From Channa striata (lineage: Eukaryota > Chordata > Actinopteri > Anabantiformes > Channidae): a DNA stretch of 64,000 nucleotides. How positions within the stretch are numbered: the stretch's first letter is position 1; every line of letters starts with the position of its first letter. The position numbers and the translations under genes are program-made. A model generated the notes under the pieces. It searched no databases and was not told where the DNA came from. It worked only from the letters and a program-made list of their open reading frames with translations. Shown here piece by piece: positions 34,975 through 44,095 of this stretch. Where the stretch lies: contig CM065189.1 of NCBI GenBank assembly GCA_033026295.1, forward strand, positions 9,305,203-9,369,202. The letters run 5' to 3'.

Positions 34975-36311
34975 GTAAAATTTCAGTCTGGCTTCCGGCC
35001 CTCCCACAGCACAGAGACAGCCCCGGTCAGCGTCACCAATGACCTTCTGATGGCTGCTGACCAGGGCTCCCAATTGGTTCTCGTCTTTCTAGATCTCACA
35101 GCCGCATTAGATACAGGTGACCACAAAATTCTCCTTTATCATCTACAGTATATAGCTGGTGTTTCTGGTACTGCTCTGGAGTGGTTGGGGTCCTATCTCA
35201 CAAACAGAGTTGAGTATGTGGACCTGGGGGAAAACAAATCACGGCCCCATTCGGTCATCTGTGGGGCCCCACGGGGGTCGCTTCTTGGACCGACCCTTTT
35301 TAACATCTGTGCTTCCACTGGACCACATCATTGCCAAGCGTGGAGTCTTATTTCGGTGCTATGCTGATGACACTCAGCTCTATGTGAGACTGAACCCGAC
35401 ATCCCTGACACTTTCATCAGCTGTCACCTGCTGCCTGGAGGAGATTAAGGCGTGGATGTCAGAGAACTTCCTTCAAACGAACAGCACCAAAGCCGAAGGC
35501 CCTCTAATTGGTACTCCCTGCCAGCTCCATTCCTCCCGCATTAACTGTGTTTCCTTTTCGGGCCACACCATTACCCTCTCCCACTCTGTTAGGAACCTGG
35601 GGGTCAAGTTTGACTCCCGCCTGTCATTTGAAACACATGTCCCCCACCTTTGTAAAACTGCACTCTTCCTTCTCAGAAACATCGCCAAACTCCGCTCCTC
35701 CCTCTCCGTCTGTGATGCTGAAAGGCTGGTCCACGCCTTTGTCTCCTCCGGGCTGGACTACTGTAATGCGCTCTTCATTGGGATCTGTGGCAAGCTCCAA
35801 CACTTTCAAAACAGTGCTGCCAGGATCCTTATGAGGGTGTAGAAATATGAGCACATCACTCCTATCCTCCGGACACTTCACTGGCTTCCCATCCATTTTC
35901 GTATTAAATATAAACTTTGTTTACTTACCCACCAGTGCCTCCACGGAAATGCCCCGCAATAACTAAAAGAACTCCTCATACCACAATCTATAACCAGACA
36001 CCTTCGCTCCACAAATACTGATCGTCTCTGACCCTCCAGGACCGAACTGCACACAATGGGGGATCGTGCTTTCTAGGCAGTCGCTCCACGGATTTGGAAC
36101 GCCCTGCCTCAGAACTTGAGAGCACCACAGAACGTGGACTGTTTCAGTTAAAGACTTTTCTCTTTGGAAAAGCAAACTAATGGGACTTATTTTATTTATG
36201 TTTTAGCCTTTCTACAATTTATATGTTTTTTATGTTTTTGCTTGTAATCTGCTTTTGTAGCACTTTGATATTTGCCCACAAAAGTGATTTATAAATAAAA
36301 TGAATGATAAA
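34975..36311 (+). mobile_element. L2-clade LINE, 5'-truncated
   Basis: This non-LTR retrotransposon fragment of about 1.34 kb begins inside the reverse transcriptase (FQSGFRPSHSTET at 34981) and continues to the 3' end. The endonuclease and the start of ORF2 are absent, as expected from incomplete reverse transcription. The 3' untranslated region ends with a CACTTT/AAAGTG stem (36261-36266 and 36281-36286) and an ATAAATAAAATGAATGATAA tail. The stem resembles the L2 3' hairpin, but with a longer loop. The closing protein phrase LHWLPIHFRIKYKL (about 35875-35917) is typical of L2. The 5' edge abuts a purine-rich tract. No target-site duplication was identified. Confidence 0.93.
34981..35962 (+). 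pseudogene. Reverse transcriptase of L2 LINE, frameshifted
   Basis: The enzyme would copy the element's RNA at a nicked target site. Motif A (VFLDLTAALDT) keeps its catalytic Asp at 35092-35094. Motif B (GAPRGSLLGP) follows from 35263. Motif C, YADD (35360-35371), is intact but lies in the next frame. The shift falls at about 35305-35312, where the FNI phrase changes frame into LPLDHII, most simply a two-base deletion. A TAG at 35840-35842 interrupts the ARILMRV region, and a second stop (TAA, 35960-35962) ends the HGNAPQ phrase. The Gly in LDTGDH replaces the usual Val. The copy is dead, but its motifs are well preserved, so it is fairly young compared with the Tc1 relics. Confidence 0.92.
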
Positions 36312-36479
36312 TTGTTATGATGCGTGACGAGAAGAGTGTGAAAAAAAAAAAAAAAGGTGACAAAGTTTCACTGCACTAAGCACTATTAAAGTGAACAAAT
36401 ATTACTAATATTACTAAAGTCTTAAAGTCAACAAATAAACTGGTGTAGTTCATTGAATATCTCATGAAACCTTACCACT
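36312..36479. other. Spacer with poly-A run
   Basis: A run of about 15 A lies at 36340-36355. Nothing else was recognised between the L2 end and the following L2-type tail. Confidence 0.45.
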
Positions 36480-36621
36480 TGTTTGATAGCACTTTACTTT
36501 GATGTTTTTCTCCTAAACTTAGATTTTATTGCTTTTAGATTTATTGTTTGTTCCTCACTTGTAAGTCGCTTTGGATAAAAGCGTCTGCCAAATGCCTAAA
36601 TGTAAATGTAAATGTAAATGA
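36480..36621 (+). mobile_element. L2-type LINE/SINE 3' tail
   Basis: It begins with a 3' untranslated-type stretch (GATAGCACTTTACTTTGATG) and ends in the UnaL2-like module. Stem CGCTTT (36567-36572), loop GGATA (36573-36577) and stem AAAGCG (36578-36583) are followed by TCTGCCAAATGCC and TGTAAA hexamer repeats (36600-36621). The eel L2 enzyme is known to recognise this hairpin. No coding part precedes it, so this is a very short 5'-truncated copy. It belongs to a different subfamily from the L2 just upstream, whose tail differs. Confidence 0.88.
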
Positions 36622-37154
36622 ATAAGAAAGTGGAGCTGAAAAAAAAGGCTGAGGCCCTGACAAATATGACAGAGAGAAACATTGTGGTGACAAATCTTCT
36701 GTGTCCAAAAAAACAACATGGCTATATGTAATGTGATGTGTCACTTGTTCGAATGAACCCAAAGACAATTAGCACTCAGTCCTGCTCTTCTCCTCAACCC
36801 TTAGACCTTTTGAACATCTTCAGCTCAGTTTGTTTGCAACTTTACTGTTTATGTTGAGTCTCACAGCTCTCGTCAGCGCTCAGAAACCTGCTGATCACCC
36901 ACTGGCAGAAGGACAAATTTAGCTTCTACTTAAACAGGGAACACAGATCCAGATTAAGACCCATTAAAGAGCCGGATATTTTGGAGATGGTGAAGACCAG
37001 ACAGCCGAATCAAAGAAAGCCAATTAGCTTGTCTGGTGGATGTGCAACTGGTTGCTTTACAGAAATGCAACATGCAACATTCAGCTGGATTGAAAACGGT
37101 TGGATCTATGTTTGGTTGGAAACTGTTTGAAAAACAGGTCAGATGTTAAAAGAT
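36622..37154. other. Unannotated sequence
   Basis: No gene or repeat family was recognised. A 75-codon minus-strand frame spanning 36541-36768 overlaps the LINE tail and is not a gene. Confidence 0.45.
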
Positions 37155-37320
37155 TTTTTTAAAATAGTTTTTATTTGATGCCAGTATCACATCACAAAAA
37201 CCTTTACTACTGTGTAGCGGCACCTTTGCTTTTAACAACATTCTGCAAGCATTTGGGAACTGAGGAGACAGTTGATTTAATTTTGAAGGGAAAAAAATGC
37301 CCATTCTTGCTTGACATAGG
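37155..37320 (-). mobile_element. Tc1/mariner-type transposon 3' end, inverted
   Basis: On the minus strand the phrases TCAAGCAAGAATGGG, GTCTCCTCAGTTCCCAAATG, AATGTTGTTAAAAGCAAAGG and TGGCATCAAATAAA appear in the order found at the C-terminus and 3' flank of the same transposase family as 26451-27290. The stretch just upstream of the first phrase is not recognisable. It is a short relic. Confidence 0.65.
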
Positions 37321-38229
37321 ATTATAGCTGCTTAACAATTCATGGCCTCCTTTGCCATTTTTTTCACTTCACAATGTGACAGATGTTTTCAGTATTTACA
37401 AGTTTGTACTCAGTTTTCCCATATTTACTTTGCAGTTGTAATAAATGCTGAATGTTGTTACCCATGCTGTTTGCACTAATGCAGTGGCTTCCAACCCAAT
37501 ACACAACTTTTTATACACACATACACACAATAATAGTAATAATAATAATAATAATAATTTTAAAAAAAGGATTTAAAACTATTTGCTAAATATTCAGGTT
37601 TTATTTACATTTTACGGAACATCTCAGCTTTCTGGAAATGTTTTTTTCACCTACCCAAATAGACTGAGATAAGTCATCCAATGACTGAGCTTTAAAGTTG
37701 CATGTGCCATTGATTTCCAACTGCAACATCAAAGAGAAACTAATTTGACTGCCTCCCCGAAAAAAAACCCAAAAAAACAAAGCTCAAGTAATAAAATCTA
37801 ATGCCCATTACATGAACCAGTACTATTGTCAAACTATCTAGGAGACCCTCATGACTCTATTTTGAAGATATCATTAAAAGAAAACTTTGAAAAGGGAATT
37901 TGTGAGAAAAAGAAGCGAACTGAACTTTTGCCGCAGCTTCATTAGCAGTTTGGAACAAAGGGGCTTTAATCATGAAAGTGATTTAGCCTAGCCCTCTATC
38001 TTCCCCCTCTCATATCTAGAAACAAGGCTTTCTGTCTCATTCTGCAAATTTCAATATGTAAATATTAGTAATTCAGCAAGAAACTGACAGTGACAGGAAT
38101 AAAACAACTGTGCATGTGTTGGATGATTTCTCTTCACAAATGAATGTGCCCTGCATGAGACTGTGTCTGAATTTGTGCCTTCTTGAAAACTCTGTGGCTT
38201 AAACTCCTGGGCTTATATGTGTGTATGAC
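37321..38229. other. Unannotated sequence with (AAT)n tract
   Basis: A (TAA)n trinucleotide tract lies at 37529-37558. The flanks are AT-rich and unrecognised. Confidence 0.5.
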
Positions 38230-38430
38230 AATTTGCCCCCAGTTTGTTGGCACATCCGACAAACAATTGATCGGCTAATTGAACTTGGGAGCTCTTTCAT
38301 GTTTCGACATGTGTTCCTAGATAGATGATGGTGATGGGACGTTTGAAGAAGAAAGCTGCCGCCGTAATCAGGATGCCCTGTCAGCTTCAAATGGATTAGT
38401 GCTTGATTTGCGTGCCGGCACTTCAGAGTT
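38230..38430. promoter_or_regulatory. Candidate conserved non-coding block
   Basis: Unique sequence contains ACAAACAATTGATCGGCTAATT (Sox- and homeodomain-like cores at 38259-38280), GCCGCCGTAATCAGGATG and CAAATGGATTAGTGC. There is no repeat or coding signature. An enhancer role is inferred from motif texture only. Confidence 0.32.
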
Positions 38431-40300
38431 CAATTGCAAAGGGGTGGAGGGATAAAGGGGGTGGGTTGGAAGACAGAGAAAGGGAAATGCATTTCAGAGG
38501 AGGTGGCGCTTGGTGGATTTGAAAACAGGATGCATCCTTTGCTCATTAGCAAGAGGGAAAACTGTTTGAAGTTGGGATGTTTGGCAGTGCTGGCAGCAAA
38601 TGCGACAAGGAGGTTTCGTGATAATATTGAGGTGCTTGTTTTCTGACGAGCTTTGAGGAATGATAGGATCCCCAGCTGACAAAAATCCTGTGGCTAAATG
38701 TTTGCTTCGAATAGAAATATGTAATTTATTATTATTTTATTTTTATCTCTTCCGATGGGTGTGTGGTTGGTTCGCAGCACTATGGGGCTTTGGCTGTGTG
38801 ACGGTAGGTATCACTGGAGCTGTAAATTATACACAGTGTGAAATCTCAACATTGCAATACTGCGCCATCTGTTCATCCTGACGTATTTGGTATGCAGTGC
38901 TACCTTACACATGCTACATTAACACAGAGGTGTGATTATTTGTTTATGAATTCATATTTTACATTTTACTGTATGATTTCCACCAGCTCCACAAACAGGT
39001 TCTAACTTGTGAAGTAACTGCCATTTTATCAGCTAAAGTTGTTAAAGGTCCACAAAAAGTACAGTTTGCTGTATTTTGAGGCTATAAAACATACAAGACA
39101 CATGGTACCGTATCTCATTGGTTAATACCTGCTAATATAATAAAAAAATTGGTTATCAGAGGAGCCACACAGTCCACATTGACTACATTGATTAGAAGAA
39201 ATAAACAAGACTAAATGAATGAGATAGAAAAAGGTGCCGTTACTAGATACAGAATCACCGATATGACCAATGAGTGTGCTGCAGGCCAGCATTTTAATTA
39301 ATTTTAATGAGTCATTATAGCAAGCAAATGGACTGCTTTGTATATTAAAGAGCTGCAGTAAATGCGGTGTAGGAACGGAAAAGGGGGTGAGAGTCAGATT
39401 CAGCAATCACTCGATTCAGATACGCATAAACTGTTGCCAACTACTCTTTTTTACCTGTACATATGTAGGTGTGCCGTCTGTTCAGCTTCTTCTGTGGGCA
39501 AGTTCCGTTCTCAAATATGTCACATGTAGTTGTAGTTTCATGTTCCAATATCCGTGGTCTGAAGACCAAAATATATCGGAGCTGCATGGGAAATTTTATG
39601 CTGGCCGTTACTGACAGGTGTCAGATCACACAGTGCATCTCAGCTTGCTATTTATGGGGCTGCACAGCCTCAGATTGTTCCCATGCTGACCCCTCTCCTC
39701 CACAACTTTAAAACCACCAGCTGGTATTAGTGCTGGGGGTGACCGATGGCATTACTATCACGCAATATGACAGTTGTCCATCATTTTGCTCATAGAGTGA
39801 AATATTTTGCATTGGCACACAATTTTGTAAAGTCTTTCATGGTTACTTTATGCACCTTGAAATTGACAACAGCGGTTATCATCTAGCACCATTGTTAGGT
39901 CTCACTTTGTTTTAACCAAAGTACCTGCAAAACTAATGACATGCCCATCAGCCTAAGTCTTTGTTTTTTTATGGTCATATTTAATCATATACTGTATTGC
40001 TATGCTAAAATACTAAGTTAAGATGCCTACTCAACATTGGTTTCAGTATTATTATTGTGTGAATGTTAGAATGCTGATTTTAACATTTTTCAAATATTTT
40101 TTGTGTAGCAGAGTGTAGAAGAGGTCTGGGTGGAGCAGAATGGCGTGATTTCAAATCTAAAGGTAGCCATAGCTTAAAGGACACCTGCACTTATATTGGA
40201 TTAGCTTCTATTGGTTCGAGTTTGGGTAGTAAATGTAGATGAATAATATTAAACTTCCCTTTGAATTCCCTTTATTAAGATATCTCTGTACTTCTATCTG
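38431..40300. other. Unannotated sequence, no gene recognised
   Basis: Open frames up to 94 codons (for example 38434-38646 and 39122-39406 minus) have no recognisable domain. No transposon end was identified. Confidence 0.45.
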
Positions 40301-40476
40301 AAAAACTCCTCCCGGTGACATCAGTTTAAGGAACCTTTGTTTCAGATTTTGTGATCTTGTTGCTCACACTTTTTGTAACCATGGTCATCCTGCTTTTCCA
40401 GAGCTTCTTCAGATGACATTATCTATACTCATAACAATGGAAAACTCCTCTTGGTGATGTCATCTGAAGGAACCTT
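40301..40476. repeat. Pair of 36-bp direct repeats
   Basis: AAAACTCCTCCCGGTGACAT at about 40302 continues to TTTAAGGAACCTTT. It recurs at 40441 as AAAACTCCTCTTGGTGATGT, continuing to CTGAAGGAACCTTT. The two units are in direct orientation, about 140 bp apart. The surrounding text resembles a dispersed teleost repeat, but no family can be named. Confidence 0.6.
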
Positions 40477-41089
40477 TTTAGCCAGAAGCAGATAAATATC
40501 TCAATATAGTGAAGTCAGAGGGATGTTTAAAAGCATTAAGGTGCATTTACACTCTAAACTTGAAAATTGGTGAAGTCATCTTTTAAGTTGCATATTGTAT
40601 CTTCAACAAAACTCTAAATAAAAAGATCTTATTATATAGATTTTATTCATGCCCTAAGAGGATTGGGCAAAAAAAAAAGAAACAACAACAACAACAAAAA
40701 ACGGGTTAATGTGATGTGTTCTTTCAGATCATTCACCTCATTCATCATTCACAAAGAGAGTCAGTTTGAGAGGTTTTTAGTTGTTTTCTGGGTAGTGTGG
40801 TTGGTTGTCTTGTGAATAGATGACCTTTTCAACTGAAAGAAATAAAATAAATTCAGTAAATGTAGAGTAATCAGAGAAGATGCATTGGTCCTTCATGATA
40901 TTAATTCAAAAGCAAAGGAAAACAAGACAACAAAGAACAGCCCTTGAAACACTAACAGCCCATCTTATGACTTTTTATTTATTTATATACAATAACATTA
41001 TGTTTCCAGAAAGACAAAAGCAGTTCTGAGATGTTGTCTTGTTTTGCTGGAGCGGGAATAGAACGAAGCAGAAAACAAGGTCCTGTATT
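40477..41089. other. Unannotated sequence with A-rich tract
   Basis: An (AAC)n-like A-rich tract lies at 40669-40701. Nothing else was recognised. Confidence 0.45.
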
Positions 41090-41380
41090 GCTCTCCCCGC
41101 TGAGAGCACTGACGTGGTCTTCCCCTGCTGCCACCAGGGACGTCTTCCATCCTCCTTCGCACACTTCAGGGAGCATTGTCTCTCCCCGAAGACTCCGCCG
41201 CGTCCCCGCTCCCTGGAATAACTAGGGCATCTGGGAGAAAACTTCACAGTATAATTAAAGGAGTGTTTGTCTCGTCTCGCTTTGTGTGTACGTGTTTGTA
41301 CATCGCGGCGCAGAGACACTTTCGGGAAGACGGCGAAGCGATTAGTTGCGACGTGCCACCGTAATGTGGATGACGCCATT
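41090..41380. other. CpG-rich segment
   Basis: CpG dinucleotides are frequent here (GACTCCGCCGCGTCCCCGC, ACATCGCGGCGCAG, AGACGGCGAAGCGATTAG) compared with the surrounding AT-rich DNA. It could be a small CpG island, promoter or untranslated exon. A minus-strand frame across 40975-41385 (136 codons) is basic but has no recognisable domain or clear donor/acceptor pair, so no gene is called. Confidence 0.35.
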
Positions 41381-43479
41381 TTCACTACCTGCTTTAACGA
41401 CTCTCCTTAAATCTCGATGATGCAACAGTCTGTGGTTGTTGAAATATAGAAGAATCGGGCCCTCAGCTTTGGCTACTGCACAGTACCCAGGGAAACTAAC
41501 ACAATAGGAGATTGTTCCGAATGATAGAGGCCATTTGTCTTGAATCAGGACTACACTGGCTGTAGCCCATTACCTTGTTATCTACTACTCCTTTCAGTTG
41601 CTCTCTGTCTTTTAGCCTCATTACCTTTTGTACACTCCTCTTTGTTTCTTTCGGAAACCCCTTCAATTTCTGCAGCTCTCTCCATTTCCCTGTGTTTACT
41701 CTCTCTTCTCCTCCTAACTGTAATGACCTTCCCTCTGCTTCTGTTCTCTTTGCTGTGGGAGGTGAGGGTGTGTAAAAACAGAAGCAACGACAGAAGGAGT
41801 AAGAAACAGAGCGAGATGCGGGAACCGGGAGCAGCCGCAGAGAAGGAGAAAGCGGCAGCATGAAGCTCAGTCATTTTCCCAACCAGTCAGTCGTTAAGTC
41901 AGGCAGTCAGTCCGAACAGACTGTACCCCCACAGTGGCTTCCGTCTTAACTCTCCATTTCATGGATGTAGAGGTAGAGAGGTAGCAGTCGCTTTGCAAAA
42001 CATGAAAGAACACTTTACGTGGCGGAGCCCCTTCGGATTCTTTCCCCTCCTCGCACTCGCTGTCAAAATATTGACACAGGAGGGTGAAAGTAAACTGCAT
42101 TTTACTCCCGTGTATAAAACACTTTGTCCTTTTGAATTATTGATACTACTAGAAGGGGCCTTGTGCTGGACAAAGGGCTGTCCCGGGGTCTTCTTTCCAC
42201 ATCTTCAGTGGTACTACCTGAGGAACCAATCTGTAGCAGGCAACAGATTGCCGCCTCAAAGCTCTTCCCTGTTAGAACTGTAGTGTTGCTTAGGGCAAAA
42301 AAAGAGACTGAGTGGCTCTTAGTGAAACACCTGGCCTCAGGGCTGGTAGGGACTTTCAGAGTGTTTGGCTAATGGCAAATTGTAGAGGTTGCAGGTTCAA
42401 GTAGGCAGGGTGGCTGTGGTGCAAAAGTGCGCTTAGGTGAAGGGAAAGCCACATTCATTTGTAGCAGTTTTCAGGAAAAAACAGAGGGAGAGTTTGTGAG
42501 GGGACGTCTGGAACTTGGAAGGGACCAACACAATGGTAATGGCTGCATTGTCTGACAGGAAATGAAAATATCCAGATCATTTTCCTGCACAGGATCCATC
42601 TTGGTGTTTGGTAGTTTTTTAGGGGTGGATTTCATGCATTTGATGTTCCAGTTCCAGTTGTATGCAGATGTAGTCAGCTTCCTGTTTTCACTAACTAATT
42701 TCGACGGTTTAGTCCCATAAACACTGGTCCTCACTGGCTGAAGCTGTGGGAGCTCTAAAAAATAACATCTCCTTACTAGCATGTTCTGTGACACTGATAA
42801 TTCTTGGTCGTTTAACAGATGAGTATGTCTCTGGTCTGTTTCTGCAGTAAAGTCACCAGAAGAAGCATTTAACGTGTGTTTGCTCACCAGGGAATTTCTC
42901 CTACCCATGGTAGAAAAACACACGCCAATGAGCTATTGCCATCCCCTATAGTTTTTAATGGCTGACAACAACTATTTAATGGCTAGATAACGCTCAAATT
43001 GGCTGTTACTGATGTCTTTCCTATAGATCTGAACGCAGAGACAATACTTTAGTCTCTGTTGCTGTTGAAACACTGGCCAGTCGAGCAGTCTCCGTGACTA
43101 AGGCTCCTGCCATCCATGCCCACACAACAAATCTCTCTTTCATTGTCACTTTGATCTTTTCTTCTTATCATCTCGATCCAAAAAACGGATCAGCTGGGCC
43201 TGCATATCTTTTTATACCTGCCACAGAGCATGATTGGGTGTTAACTGGTCAATTGTACCATGCAGTGTACTGTGCCTCTGTATTAATTATTTATGTATCT
43301 CCACTTCTTCATTCAAGAGTTTCTTGGCATGTTATACAGCACATTTAATTAGAAAAGCTGTAATATGAGCATGTCGGTTTACACCAGAAAAGAACGAACG
43401 GTTTGGGATATATAGTCCATTCCACACAAACACACACATGATGTCAAACAAAATCAAAACAAAATTGACACGCATACCA
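41381..43479. other. Unannotated sequence, no gene recognised
   Basis: The part 41560-41760 is pyrimidine-rich and 41770-41870 purine-rich, which creates overlapping frames of 66-121 codons on both strands. A 150-codon minus-strand frame (42471-42923) has no domain I recognise; its composition does not exclude an exon, but no splice pattern supports one. Confidence 0.42.
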
Positions 43480-44095
43480 AAGCATATTTCACTGATTTAT
43501 CCCCAATAGCTCTTTGCTTCAATTGGCAGTTTGTTTAGGATCGTTGTCCTGCTGAGTGATGTAATGTTGTTCAGCGAGTTTCTGATGCACCTTACCACAC
43601 AAATGCTTCTATGTACCTCCACATTCGTCCTGTTGCTTCTGTCAGCAGTGAAATCATCAATAAATCCAAGTGTGCCAGTTTCATTGGTAGTCCAAAAGCG
43701 TAACCGAATCAGCAGTATGTTTGACAGATGAGGTGGTGCTTTGGGTCATAAGCTGATCCTTTTTACCTCCACATTTCCATCTTGATGTCATTTACACCGA
43801 GCATTATTTTGTCTTCATCAATCCCTACCGCTTTGCTCCAGGACTGTTTTCTGTGAACTGCAACCCTGGTCTTTCTGTTGTTGAGGCTGATTAGGGGTTT
43901 GCATTGTGTGGTGACTCCAGAGACTGTGGTCATGGTCACTGACAATGAAACATGTACATATAAACCTAAACTGGACAAAATTCTTTACTTGCTGCACTGA
44001 TACAGTTGCTTTGCTTCACCATGCAAATGCTTTTGTATCTATTACATTATTTCTAATTGAACACAAAGTATGTAAATGTCCAAATATTTATGATC
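43480..44095 (-). mobile_element. Tc1/mariner-type transposase relic, third family
   Basis: The minus-strand transposase remnant reads, N- to C-terminal, from about 43978 down to 43500. Phrases include KPLISLNNRKTRVAVHRK, GIDEDKI (equivalent to the WSDETKI motif; the first catalytic Asp is kept), a region equivalent to cattle-tail phrase F-I-D-D-F-T-A-D-R-S-N-R near 43625-43665, and QQDNDPKQTA at 43525-43554. The second catalytic Asp there (codon 43546-43548) is intact. The sequence CCAAATATTTATG (44080-44092) fits the family's 5' terminal repeat. Frame breaks separate the pieces, so it is not functional. Confidence 0.72.

Noticed and set aside
34630..35073. 147-codon minus-strand frame
   Set aside because: It is the shadow of the purine-rich plus strand and overlaps the LINE start on the opposite strand.
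35473..35896. Minus-strand and frame-shifted plus-strand frames over the LINE
   Set aside because: They are shadows of the reverse transcriptase frame.
36312..36360. Processed pseudogene ending in poly-A
   Set aside because: No mRNA-like body precedes the A run; it follows the LINE tail.
40975..41385. 136-codon minus-strand frame in the CpG-rich segment
   Set aside because: Basic composition is explained by CpG-rich codons; opposite-strand frames are equally open and no domain is seen.
41860..41950. ATG after a GC-rich leader (GCGGCAGCATGAAGCTC) as a gene start
   Set aside because: The frame closes after about 29 codons with no donor that would extend it.
42471..42923. 150-codon minus-strand frame as an exon
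   Set aside because: There is no recognisable family, no convincing acceptor or donor, and no repeat-free support; left as unannotated.
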